Both the position numbers and the translations under genes were made by a program. Positions 44,503 to 52,901 of a DNA stretch of 64,000 bases are shown piece after piece. The stretch is from NCBI RefSeq assembly GCF_000745185.1, contig NZ_JQNJ01000001.1:2379501-2443500 (forward strand), in the 5' to 3' direction. Under the pieces are notes generated by a model, which worked only from the letters and a program-made list of their open reading frames with translations, was not told the DNA's origin and ran no database searches. Within the stretch, counting starts at the first letter, position 1; the number at the start of each line of letters is the position of its first letter. Source of the stretch: Muricauda sp. MAR_2010_75 (lineage in GTDB: Bacteria; Bacteroidota; Bacteroidia; Flavobacteriales; Flavobacteriaceae).

Positions 44503-47500
44503 ATGCTGAAGCATCTGAACATAGAACAATTTACTGCTCAAAGTGGTGTTAGCCAAGACCTTAAGTTATCATACCAACTTTTTGGCCAACCCTTGCATTC
44601 CGCACCAATAGTGTTGGTGAACCATGCGCTAACCGGAAACTCCAATGTGGCTGGTGAGGACGGCTGGTGGTCCGATTTGATAGGGGAGGGTAAGTGTATA
44701 AATACCGATACCTATACCATTTTGTCCTTTAACATTCCCGGTAATGGTTACGATGGCTTTATTATTGAAAATTACAAAGATTTTGTGGCTGGTGATATTG
44801 CCCGAATCTTCCTTTTGGGATTGGAACAGTTGCAAATTCACCGATTGTTCGCCATTATTGGCGGTTCTTTGGGAGGTGGAATTGCATGGGAGATGGCAGC
44901 GTTGAATCCTGCAATCACGGAACATTTGATTCCAGTGGCCTCCGATTGGAAGTCCACCGATTGGTTGATTGCCAACTGCCAGATTCAGGAGCAGTTCTTG
45001 GTGAATTCCAAACAGCCCGTTCATGATGCCCGTATGCATGCCATGTTGTGTTATCGGACCCCTGAATCCTTTAAGGAACGTTTCAAGCGCAGTACCAATG
45101 AAGAGCTTCAGGTCTTTAATGTGGAAAGTTGGTTGATGCACCACGGGAAGAAACTGCAGGAGCGCTTCCAATTGTCTGCCTACAAGTTGATGAACCAGCT
45201 ATTGAAGACCATCGATATAACACGAAATGGGGAGGATGCCTTCAAGGCCCTTCAGGATAGCGAGACCAAGATCCATATTGTTGGGGTCAATTCCGATTTG
45301 TTCTTCACGGCCGAGGAAAACAAGGAAACCTTTAGGCGATTGGCCCAGGCCAATACCAATGTCACCTACGGTGAGGTGCAATCGGTACATGGGCACGATG
45401 CCTTTTTGATGGAATTTGAGCAATTGGAAAAATTGTTGGAAACCGTTTTTCAGAAAAATGGAAAACATGAACGCATCAAAATTCTAAAATTTGGCGGAAA
45501 ATCCTTGGCCAATGGAGAAGGGATAGGGCGTGTCTTGAAGATCATAAACAAGAGAGCTAAAAACAATGAACATTTTGCGGTAGTCGTATCAGCCCGTGGA
45601 AAGGCTACGGACCAGCTTGAAAATATGTTGGAAAAGGCGGCGAAAGGGGAAAGTTTATCTGAAGATTTAAAGGCGTTTTCCATTTATCAAGAAAATGATT
45701 TTGATGGGGTTGACCTTTCAGTCGAACTTAAAGCCATAGAAAAGATATTGAGTGGCGTCTCATTAACCGGCGATTATAGTCTGCGAACCAAGGATGAACT
45801 ATTGTCTTTTGGGGAATTGATTTCGGGCAAAACCGTCACAGCTCTGTTGAACCAATTGGGATTAAAAGCACATTTGGTAGATTCCAGAAGTTTGATCAAA
45901 ACCGATGATGCCCACAACAATGCCGAGGTGGACCAAAGCATTTCCAAGGAAAATGTAATACGTTGTTTCCACGAACTGGATGCAGATACCATTGCTGTGG
46001 TGACGGGTTTCATTGGCTCTACCAAAGAAGGGGTTACAACGACGTTGGGCAGGAATGGCACCAACTATTCTGCGGCGCTTTTGGCCAACTTTTTGGATGC
46101 TTCGGAATTGATCAATTATACCCATGTGGACGGTATTTTCACCGCAAATCCCGATTTGGTAACCGATGCGAAACTGATTGATGTCATCTCCTATGACGAG
46201 GCCAACGAGCTGGCCAATTTTGGGGCCAACATCTTACATGCCAAGACAATCATCCCATTGATTGAAAAGAACATCCCTTTGCGTATCTGCAACACCTTTA
46301 ACGATGACAGTCAGGGGACTTTGATTGGACCTAGAACAGAGAATGGAGGTATCAAATCCTTGTCCGTTTTGGACCACATGGCCTTGATCAATTTGGAAGG
46401 CCGAGGCTTATTGGGCAAAGTGGGTATTGATGCCCGAATTTTTAGGGCCTTGGGTCTAAATGGCATCAGTGTGGGAATTATTTCCCAAGGTTCTTCGGAG
46501 CGAGGCATAGGTTTGGTGGTGGATGCTTCCAAGGCAGAAAAAGCCAAAAAAGTGTTGGACCAAGAGTTTGAAACCGATTATTCATCGCACGACATCAACC
46601 AAATTACCGTGGTGAAAGATGTCTCCGTGATTTCCATTGTGGGGATGGATTTGAGCAGCTTTCACAAACCGTTCAACGCCTTGGTGAAAAATCAGGTGAT
46701 TCCCTTGCTTTTCAACAATACTGTGACCGGTAAAAATGTGAGCATGGTGGTCAAAAATGTGGATTTGCACAAGGCCATTAATGTGATTCATGGACAGATT
46801 TTTGGAATAGCCAAGAAAATCAACTTGGCGCTGTTTGGACATGGTAATGTGGGCGGCACCTTGATTGAGCAGCTGTTGAATTCCAACAAAAATATTGAGG
46901 CCCGAAAAGGGATTGACCTAAAGGTCTTTGCCGTTGCCAATTCCAAAAAGGTGCTCTTGGATGCGAAGGGAATTGGGTCCAACTGGGCTAAACGGCTGGA
47001 AAAGGAAGGAAAACCTTATCAAATCGAGGACATTATCGCCTTTGCCAAAACCCATCATTTGGAAAACCTGATCGCGGTGGATAACACGGCGAGCAAACCG
47101 TTTGTTGAAAACTATGAACCGTTGATCAAGCACGGTTTTGATTTGGTTTCTTCCAACAAGATAGCAAACACCCTCAGTTTTGAAAAGTACAAGTCCATCC
47201 GTAGATGTTTGGATAAAAACCAAAAACAATACCTGTACGAAACCAATGTTGGTGCTGGGCTCCCCCTTATCGATACCATTAAGCTTTTGCACTTGTCCGG
47301 TGAGAACATCACCCGAATAAAAGGGGTGTTCTCTGGGTCTTTGAGTTATATTTTCAATACATTTTCGGAAGCGGAAACCTCTTTTTCATCCATCATAAAA
47401 GAAGCGATGGAAAAAGGATTTACCGAGCCAGACCCAAGAGAAGATTTGTCTGGAAATGATGTGGGCAGAAAATTGTTGATTTTGGCCCGTGAGTTGGATC

Positions 47501-47889
47501 TTCAGAACGAGTTTTCGGACATTTCGGTAGAAAATCTGATTCCAGAGGAATTGCGCACACTATCATTTGAAGATTTTACGGCTCGTATTGGCGAGATGGA
47601 TGAAGTTTACGCAAAAATCAAGAACGAACAAGCGGAAGGTCATGTGCTGAGATATGTGGGAGACCTACATGGCGATTTGCAACAGGATAAAGGTATCTTG
47701 GAAGTTAAGTTGATTTCAGTACCGAAAGAAAGTGCCTTGGGACAGGTAAAAGGTTCAGATTCCATTATTGAGATTTATACCGAATCCTACGGAGAAAACC
47801 CCTTGGTGATCCAAGGTGCGGGGGCGGGTGCTGCAGTTACCGCACGCGGGGTATTTGGTGATGTATTACGAATAGCAGAAAAGATATAG
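44503..47889 (+). CDS. thrA: Fusion of MetX-like acyltransferase, aspartokinase and homoserine dehydrogenase
   Basis: 1128 residues in three parts. (1) ~1-325: MetX-like alpha/beta hydrolase with VNHALTGNSNVAGEDGWWSD, nucleophile S122 in IIGGSLGGGIAWE, D265 in VGVNSDLFF and H298 in SVHGHDAFL; it would acylate homoserine. (2) ~321-765: aspartokinase, KFGGKSLANGEG (usual KFGGTS, here with Lys), GRNGTNYSAALLANFL, and ACT domains. (3) ~768-1128: homoserine dehydrogenase with LALFGHGNVGGTLIEQLL, SSNKIANT, and GVFSGSLSYIFNTF. One polypeptide thus runs from aspartate to acyl-homoserine, lacking only aspartate-semialdehyde dehydrogenase. Under SAM control. Its stop codon overlaps a palindromic repeat. 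Confidence 0.94.
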   Translation: MLKHLNIEQFTAQSGVSQDLKLSYQLFGQPLHSAPIVLVNHALTGNSNVAGEDGWWSDLIGEGKCINTDTYTILSFNIPGNGYDGFIIENYKDFVAGDIARIFLLGLEQLQIHRLFAIIGGSLGGGIAWEMAALNPAITEHLIPVASDWKSTDWLIANCQIQEQFLVNSKQPVHDARMHAMLCYRTPESFKERFKRSTNEELQVFNVESWLMHHGKKLQERFQLSAYKLMNQLLKTIDITRNGEDAFKALQDSETKIHIVGVNSDLFFTAEENKETFRRLAQANTNVTYGEVQSVHGHDAFLMEFEQLEKLLETVFQKNGKHERIKILKFGGKSLANGEGIGRVLKIINKRAKNNEHFAVVVSARGKATDQLENMLEKAAKGESLSEDLKAFSIYQENDFDGVDLSVELKAIEKILSGVSLTGDYSLRTKDELLSFGELISGKTVTALLNQLGLKAHLVDSRSLIKTDDAHNNAEVDQSISKENVIRCFHELDADTIAVVTGFIGSTKEGVTTTLGRNGTNYSAALLANFLDASELINYTHVDGIFTANPDLVTDAKLIDVISYDEANELANFGANILHAKTIIPLIEKNIPLRICNTFNDDSQGTLIGPRTENGGIKSLSVLDHMALINLEGRGLLGKVGIDARIFRALGLNGISVGIISQGSSERGIGLVVDASKAEKAKKVLDQEFETDYSSHDINQITVVKDVSVISIVGMDLSSFHKPFNALVKNQVIPLLFNNTVTGKNVSMVVKNVDLHKAINVIHGQIFGIAKKINLALFGHGNVGGTLIEQLLNSNKNIEARKGIDLKVFAVANSKKVLLDAKGIGSNWAKRLEKEGKPYQIEDIIAFAKTHHLENLIAVDNTASKPFVENYEPLIKHGFDLVSSNKIANTLSFEKYKSIRRCLDKNQKQYLYETNVGAGLPLIDTIKLLHLSGENITRIKGVFSGSLSYIFNTFSEAETSFSSIIKEAMEKGFTEPDPREDLSGNDVGRKLLILARELDLQNEFSDISVENLIPEELRTLSFEDFTARIGEMDEVYAKIKNEQAEGHVLRYVGDLHGDLQQDKGILEVKLISVPKESALGQVKGSDSIIEIYTESYGENPLVIQGAGAGAAVTARGVFGDVLRIAEKI

Positions 47890-47948
47890 CTTCGACTTCG
47901 CTCAGCTACCGAATTTAAGAGACTTGGTGGCTGAGCGTAGTCGAAGCC
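47888..47948. repeat. GGCTTCGACTACGCTCAGCC-type palindromic repeat, left of the GIY-YIG gene
   Basis: Left arm 47888-47910 (AGCTTCGACTTCGCTCAGCT and ACC) and right arm 47926-47948 are complementary at 20 of 23 positions, with a 15-base loop. A third copy of the same unit follows the GIY-YIG gene. This is a familiar flavobacterial repeat. Confidence 0.85.
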
Positions 47949-47960
47949 ACAATAATTAAG

Positions 47961-48275
47961 ATGAAAGGTTATGTGTACATATTGGAATGCTCGGACGGAA
48001 GTTATTATACTGGTAGTACGATAGACTTGAATAAACGGTTTATGGAGCATCAAGATGGTAGAGGGGCAAATCATACCAAAAAGAGATTACCTGTAGAATT
48101 GGTATATGTTGAAGAGTATTTAAGTATAGCAACCGCTTTTGAGCGGGAAAAACAAATCCAAGGCTGGTCCAAGGCGAAAAAAGAAGCGCTTATTAATGGT
48201 GAATTTCAAACTTTGCCCTATTTGGCCGAATGCAAGAACGAAACAAATTATAAATACTTTAAAGAGAATAAATAA
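47961..48275 (+). CDS. GIY-YIG nuclease-domain protein (UvrC-N/YhbQ-like)
   Basis: 104 residues, one domain. Variant motifs are KGYVYILECSDGSYYTGST (GIY-YIG as VYI-YTG) and DLNKRFMEHQDGRGANHTKK (catalytic Arg and His), followed by RLPVELVYVEEY, FEREKQIQGWSKAKKEALI with the metal-binding Glu. These small enzymes are presumed single-strand or structure-specific endonucleases. It lies between the fusion gene and metZ and is bracketed by copies of a palindrome (left 47888-47948, right 48276-48300) that start exactly at its boundaries, which suggests a mobile single-gene unit. Confidence 0.9.
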   Translation: MKGYVYILECSDGSYYTGSTIDLNKRFMEHQDGRGANHTKKRLPVELVYVEEYLSIATAFEREKQIQGWSKAKKEALINGEFQTLPYLAECKNETNYKYFKENK

Positions 48276-48300
48276 GTGGCTTCGACTACGCTCAGCCACC
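48276..48300. repeat. Right-hand copy of the palindromic repeat at the GIY-YIG gene
   Basis: GTGGCTTCGACTACGCTCAG then CCACC, starting at the base after the gene's stop. GTGGCT and AGCCAC also pair within it. It matches the reverse complement of 47926-47948. Confidence 0.85.
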
Positions 48301-48314
48301 AAACAAGAAGAATA

Positions 48315-49475
48315 ATGAAACAGTTTGAAACAGAAGCGATACGAACACAAATGGAGCGTACCCAATTTTTGGAGCACTCCAGTCCCATGTATTTGACCTC
48401 CAGTTTTGTATTTGAGGATGCAGAGGATATGCGGGCTTCTTTTGCCGAGGAAAAAGACAGGAATATTTATTCAAGGTACTCCAATCCCAACTCGTCAGAG
48501 TTTATAGATAAGGTCTGCAAAATGGAAGGAGCGGAAAACGGTTTTGCCTTTGCTTCGGGAATGGCAGCCGTTTATTCTACCTTTGCAGCCTTGTTGGAGA
48601 GTGGGGACCATATTGTGTCCTGCAAAAGTGTTTTTGGATCTACACATACACTGTTCACCCAGTTTTTTCCAAAATGGAACATCACCACCAGTTACTTTGG
48701 TGCCAATGATTTGGATATTGTGGAAGGTTTGATCACTCCCAACACCAAAATTATTTTTGTGGAATCGCCCACCAACCCGGGTGTTGATGTACTGGATTTG
48801 GAGCGTTTGGGGAACATTGCCAAAAAACACGGGCTTATTTTTATTATTGACAACTGTTTTGCATCTCCCTATCTACAGCAGCCCATAAAATTTGGAGCTG
48901 ATTTGGTCATCCATTCAGGTACAAAGTTGATGGATGGTCAAGGTCGGGTATTGGCCGGAATAACCGTCGGAAGTAACGAGTTGGTGGATAAAGTATATCG
49001 TTTTTCACGTATCACCGGACCTGCACTTTCGCCTTTTAATGCCTGGGTGTTGTCCAAAAGTTTGGAGACTCTGGCCCTTCGGGTGGACAGGCATTGTGCC
49101 AATGCGCTGGAATTGGCCACCTATTTGGAAGGCCATGATAAAATTGAATGGGTAAAATACCCCTTTTTAGAATCGCATCCCCAATACGAACTGGCCAAAA
49201 AACAGATGAAAGCCGGCGGTTGTGTAGTGGCTTTTGAGGTTAAAGGTGGTCTTGAAGCTGGACGAAAATTCTTTGATAATATTGAATTGTTATCACTTTC
49301 AGCCAATTTGGGAGATTCCAGAAGCATTGTTACCCACCCCGCATCCACCACACACAGTAAACTAAGCAAGGAAGATCGGGCATCTGTGGGGATTTCAGAC
49401 GGAATGGTTCGGGTTTCAGTAGGGCTGGAGCATATTAAAGATATTATTGCTGATATTGAGCAGGCTTTGGAATAG
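48315..49475 (+). CDS. metZ: O-succinylhomoserine sulfhydrylase-type PLP enzyme
   Basis: 386 residues from the ATG at 48315 (MKQFETEAIRTQMERTQF); the longer frame would translate the repeat. Second member of the Cys/Met PLP family in this cluster, but of a different branch from metY: SPMYLTSSFVFEDAEDMRASF, IYSRYSNPNSSEFIDKVCKM, LIFIIDNCFASPYLQQP, and the lysine in VIHSGTKLMDGQGRVLAG. Uses acyl-homoserine plus sulfide to make homocysteine. Having both MetY and MetZ types suggests division by acyl group, or one serving as a gamma-lyase or synthase. Confidence 0.9.
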   Translation: MKQFETEAIRTQMERTQFLEHSSPMYLTSSFVFEDAEDMRASFAEEKDRNIYSRYSNPNSSEFIDKVCKMEGAENGFAFASGMAAVYSTFAALLESGDHIVSCKSVFGSTHTLFTQFFPKWNITTSYFGANDLDIVEGLITPNTKIIFVESPTNPGVDVLDLERLGNIAKKHGLIFIIDNCFASPYLQQPIKFGADLVIHSGTKLMDGQGRVLAGITVGSNELVDKVYRFSRITGPALSPFNAWVLSKSLETLALRVDRHCANALELATYLEGHDKIEWVKYPFLESHPQYELAKKQMKAGGCVVAFEVKGGLEAGRKFFDNIELLSLSANLGDSRSIVTHPASTTHSKLSKEDRASVGISDGMVRVSVGLEHIKDIIADIEQALE

Positions 49476-49533
49476 CATTTTGGAACCTACGATATTTTAA
49501 AGGCGGATTGTTAATTTTCCCTATATTCGTGGG

Positions 49534-49944
49534 ATGCTCTCCAAGAAGACAAAATATGGTTTAAAAGCACTTACCTATCTCGCATCCGTAGGAACAAAGG
49601 AACCTGTTCAAATTGCTGAGATTGCCAAGCATGAGAACATTTCCCAAAAGTTTTTGGAAAGTATTCTGCTCACCCTCAGGCGAAATGGATTCCTGGGTTC
49701 CAAAAAAGGGAAGGGAGGAGGTTATTACCTGATCAAGGAACCCAATGAAATTCCCATGACAGCTGTGATGCGGGTTTTGGAGGGTCCTATAGCCATGGTA
49801 CCCTGCGTTAGCTTGAATTTCTACGAAAAATGCGATGACTGCCCGGATGAAACCGAATGCTCTGTCCACAAATTAATGCTTCAAGTTAGGGATAGCGCTC
49901 TGGAGGTGTATCGGAACAATACTTTGGCCGATTTAATATCCTAA
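49534..49944 (+). CDS. Rrf2-family transcriptional regulator
   Basis: 136 residues. Winged helix: MLSKKTKYGLKALTYLASVG, IAEIAKHENISQKFLESILL, then the wing LRRNGFLGSKKGKGGGYYL. Four cysteines follow in the effector part: C91, C100, C103 and C109 (VPCVSLNFYEKC and DDCPDETEC), resembling the three cluster-binding cysteines of IscR, so an Fe-S cluster is possible. Family members include CymR, which controls cysteine metabolism. It stands just upstream of cysH/sir, and three matching 17-bp dyads precede those genes. Confidence 0.9.
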   Translation: MLSKKTKYGLKALTYLASVGTKEPVQIAEIAKHENISQKFLESILLTLRRNGFLGSKKGKGGGYYLIKEPNEIPMTAVMRVLEGPIAMVPCVSLNFYEKCDDCPDETECSVHKLMLQVRDSALEVYRNNTLADLIS

Positions 49945-49999
49945 AATATATATTGATTTCAGTACAGATTTTTTAACAGACAGGATTGATTTGTTATAA

Positions 50000-50016
50000 T
50001 CTATTAAAACTATAGG
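50000..50016. promoter_or_regulatory. Putative Rrf2 operator 1 (upstream of cysH)
   Basis: TCTATTAAAACTATAGG. It fits the shared pattern YCTAYTAAAWMKATAGR that also occurs at 50080 and 50782. Confidence 0.55.
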
Positions 50017-50066
50017 CTAAAAGTAATTTTAAGATTCATTTTGCTTTTTGTTTCAAGAATTAATTC

Positions 50067-50074
50067 TATTTTTG
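50067..50074 (+). promoter_or_regulatory. cysH: -7 box upstream of cysH
   Basis: TATTTTTG matches TAnnTTTG. The predicted transcription start (~50081) falls inside putative operator 2, the arrangement of a repressed promoter. Confidence 0.5.
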
Positions 50075-50079
50075 AAATT

Positions 50080-50096
50080 CCTACTAAAACGATAGA
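50080..50096. promoter_or_regulatory. Putative Rrf2 operator 2 (at cysH promoter)
   Basis: CCTACTAAAACGATAGA, second instance of the same dyad, 11 bp before the cysH start codon. Confidence 0.55.
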
Positions 50097-50107
50097 CATT
50101 ATATAAT

Positions 50108-50731
50108 ATGGCGCTCAATATAGATTTAGATTACTATAACAAGCAATTTAGGGGGATACCTCCAGAGGAAATTATCAGTTGGGCATTGCAACTGTCCCAA
50201 AAAAGAATTGTTACCACCAGCTTTGGAAAATACTCTGCGGTGCTCCTCAATACATTCAGTACTATAGACCCGGGAATAAATGTGGTTTGGTGTGATACGG
50301 GCTATAATTTGCCCGAAACCTATGAGCATGCTTCGTATCTGACCTCTTTGCTCAACCTCAATTTGAACACTTATGTTCCAAGGGAGACAAAAGCATATAC
50401 CGAGCATCGTTTGGGGTTCCCTACAATTGACCAACCAGAGCATGCCGAGTTCTCGGACATTGTTAAACTGGAACCGTTTAGAAGAGCTTTGGCAGAACAT
50501 AACCCGGATATTTGGTTCACCAATATTAGGATACGCCAAACAGAATTAAGGAGTTCCAAAGACATTTTGAGTTTTAGCAAGGACGGTATCCTTAAAGTAA
50601 GCCCTTTTTATTATTGGACTGATGACGAATTGGATGCGTATTTGGAAGAACATAACCTACCAAAGAACAGCACCTATTTTGATCCAGTAAAAGCTTTGGA
50701 AACCAGGGAATGTGGAATCCATTTGCAATAA
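50108..50731 (+). CDS. cysH: Phosphoadenosine phosphosulfate reductase (CysH family)
   Basis: 207 residues. Reduces activated sulfate to sulfite. The PP-loop-like SFGKYSAVLLNTFS, CDTGYNLPETYEHA, IRIRQTELRSSKDIL and the C-terminal active-site cysteine C202 in TRECGIHLQ are present. The paired cysteines that bind a 4Fe-4S cluster in APS reductases are missing, so PAPS would be the expected substrate. The sulfate-activating genes cysD/cysN and the kinase cysC, usually adjacent, are not in the cluster. Two putative operators and a promoter lie upstream; sir follows at 80 bp. Confidence 0.88.
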   Translation: MALNIDLDYYNKQFRGIPPEEIISWALQLSQKRIVTTSFGKYSAVLLNTFSTIDPGINVVWCDTGYNLPETYEHASYLTSLLNLNLNTYVPRETKAYTEHRLGFPTIDQPEHAEFSDIVKLEPFRRALAEHNPDIWFTNIRIRQTELRSSKDILSFSKDGILKVSPFYYWTDDELDAYLEEHNLPKNSTYFDPVKALETRECGIHLQ

Positions 50732-50781
50732 GATTGCCCAACCATAAGTAAGGGTGTTTATTGATTTACGACATTATTAAA

Positions 50782-50798
50782 CCTATTAAATATATAGG
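50782..50798. promoter_or_regulatory. Putative Rrf2 operator 3 (upstream of the sulfite reductase gene)
   Basis: CCTATTAAATATATAGG, the most symmetric instance, ending 12 bp before the sir start codon. Confidence 0.55.
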
Positions 50799-50810
50799 AA
50801 AAATAGAAAT

Positions 50811-52901
50811 ATGAAGAGTTTTAGAACAGAAATAGAAAACCCCGTAGTTGAAAGGGACATCATAGAACTGGAAAAGAAAATCCGCCAGTTTAAGGGCGGT
50901 GAAGTGGACGAGGAAAAGTTCAGAAGTCTTCGTTTGGCCCGAGGCGTCTATGGACAACGACAACCCGGAGTTCAAATGGTGCGGATCAAATTGCCATATG
51001 GTAAGGTGACCTCCAATCAGCTTCTGCGTATAAGTGATGTTTCTGATGAATATTCAAGAGGTCGTTTGCATATCACTACTCGACAGGATATTCAGATTCA
51101 CTATGTGGATTTGGAACGTACACCAGAACTGTGGGCACAATTGGAAAAAGACGAGGTAACCATTCGTGAAGCCTGTGGAAATACGGTTAGAAATGTTACT
51201 GCCAGTGAAACAGCAGGTATCGATGTCAACGAACCTTTTGATGTTTCCCCTTACGCCCATGCCGTATTTGAATATTTTTTGCGAAACCCCATCGGACAGG
51301 AAATGGGACGGAAGTTCAAGGTTTCCTTTTCTGCCAGTGATGAAGATACCGGGCTTTCCTACATGCACGATTTGGGCTTTATTGCCAAGATTGAAAATGG
51401 GGAAAGAGGCTTTAAAGTCATGTTGGCCGGTGGTTTGGGCTCCCAGCCCCGCCATGCGGACGAACTGTACAGCTTTTTGCCAACGGACAAGATTATCCCG
51501 TTGATGGAAGGAGTAATCCGGGTGTTTGACCGATATGGGGAACGGAAAAGTCGTGCCAAGGCCCGTATGAAGTTTTTGTTGAAGGATATCGGATTGGATG
51601 GCTTCAAAGAGTTGTTGGAAGAAGAGCAAACAGCCATTCCACATCAAACTTATCCCATCAACATAGAAAATTATCCAGAGATAAAGGTAGCTGAGGTGGA
51701 AATACCCGAGGTTACCGTTGAGGACAAAGAAGCTTTCGAACAATGGAAATCCACCAATCTGGTACCCCAAAAACAAGAAGGCTATGTTGCCATCGGAATT
51801 AAGGTGCTTTTGGGTGATTTCTATACCGATAAAGCTCGTGAACTGGCCAAATTGGTACAGGATTATGCGGCTGGAGAGATTCGTTTGTCCCTCAGACAAA
51901 ACATATTGATTCCTTTCGTAAAAGAGGAATTGGTTCCTTTTTTCTATCAGGAATTAAAGCGTTTGGGCTTCGCCGAAGCTGGCTATAACAAGGCCTTGGA
52001 CATCACCGCATGTCCGGGAACAGATACCTGTAATTTAGGAATTGCCAGCAGTACGGGAATTGCTGATGAGTTGGAACGCGTGATCAAGGCAGAATATCCA
52101 CAGTACATCAACAATCCTGATGTGGTCATTAAGATCAGTGGGTGCATGAATGCCTGTGGGCAACACAACATGGCCCATATTGGGTTTCAAGGAATGTCCG
52201 TTCGTACCAAGGATAAATTGGTGGCCCCTGCACTGCAAGTGTTGTTGGGTGGAGGAAATTTAGGAGACGGTAAAGGTGTGTTTGCCGATAAAGTGGCTAA
52301 AATACCAAGTAAAAGAGGCCCTCAGGCATTACGTTTAATTTTGGACGATTTCGAGGCCAATGGCAATGGAGCATCTTTCACTGAGTATTATGCGGAACAA
52401 GGTCAGCACTATTTTTATGATTTCCTAAAACCACTTACCGATGTGGACAACCTTACCCCTGAGGATTTTATCGACTGGGGAAATGAGGAAAAATATAAAA
52501 AGGAGATTGGTGTTGGAGAATGTGCCGGCGTTATTGTTGATTTGGTGGCCACCCTGTTCTTGGAAAGCCAAGAAAAAATTGAAAATGCTGAGGAGGCCCT
52601 TAAGGAAGGAAAGTGGGCGGCCAGTATCTACTATTCTTACCAGTCCATTGTCAATTCTGCCAAAGCTTTGTTGACGGCGGAAAAAGTGAAGACCAACACC
52701 CATTCAAGCATCATTAAAGATTTTGATGAGCTTTATGTATCATCTGGAAAAGTATCATTTGATGGAAGTTTTGAAAGTTTGGCCCTTCAGCTGAATAAAA
52801 ATGAACCATCCGAAGCATTTGCCAAAAGTTATTTGGAAGATGCCAAAAGTGTTTTGGAACGTTTGGAGAGCTATAGAAAATTGGAGTTGGAACATGCATA
52901 A
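50811..52901 (+). CDS. sir: Sulfite (nitrite/sulfite) reductase fused to a C-terminal HEPN domain
   Basis: 696 residues. The siroheme reductase part (~1-555) has two ferredoxin-like and two siroheme-binding repeats, with RLHITTRQDIQIHYVDLE, VRNVTASETAGID, and four cluster-binding cysteines: C401/C407 in ACPGTDTCNLG and C445/C449 in SGCMNACGQHN. Reduces sulfite to sulfide with six electrons. The C-terminal ~135 residues (~565-696), from GECAGVIVDLVATLF and through AEEALKEGKWAASIYYSYQS, look like a HEPN helical domain. It has no R-x4-6-H, so it is probably a binding rather than RNase form. cobA overlaps its end by 8 bp; siroheme supply is thus coupled. Confidence 0.9.
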   Translation: MKSFRTEIENPVVERDIIELEKKIRQFKGGEVDEEKFRSLRLARGVYGQRQPGVQMVRIKLPYGKVTSNQLLRISDVSDEYSRGRLHITTRQDIQIHYVDLERTPELWAQLEKDEVTIREACGNTVRNVTASETAGIDVNEPFDVSPYAHAVFEYFLRNPIGQEMGRKFKVSFSASDEDTGLSYMHDLGFIAKIENGERGFKVMLAGGLGSQPRHADELYSFLPTDKIIPLMEGVIRVFDRYGERKSRAKARMKFLLKDIGLDGFKELLEEEQTAIPHQTYPINIENYPEIKVAEVEIPEVTVEDKEAFEQWKSTNLVPQKQEGYVAIGIKVLLGDFYTDKARELAKLVQDYAAGEIRLSLRQNILIPFVKEELVPFFYQELKRLGFAEAGYNKALDITACPGTDTCNLGIASSTGIADELERVIKAEYPQYINNPDVVIKISGCMNACGQHNMAHIGFQGMSVRTKDKLVAPALQVLLGGGNLGDGKGVFADKVAKIPSKRGPQALRLILDDFEANGNGASFTEYYAEQGQHYFYDFLKPLTDVDNLTPEDFIDWGNEEKYKKEIGVGECAGVIVDLVATLFLESQEKIENAEEALKEGKWAASIYYSYQSIVNSAKALLTAEKVKTNTHSSIIKDFDELYVSSGKVSFDGSFESLALQLNKNEPSEAFAKSYLEDAKSVLERLESYRKLELEHA

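Noticed and set aside
44629..45171. 180-codon open frame antisense to the MetX-like domain
   Set aside because: Opposite frame of a conserved catalytic domain; no family features.
51054..51899. 281-codon open frame antisense to the sulfite reductase
   Set aside because: Lies wholly inside sir, whose protein has clear motifs; the antisense product shows only composition typical of reverse-frame translation.
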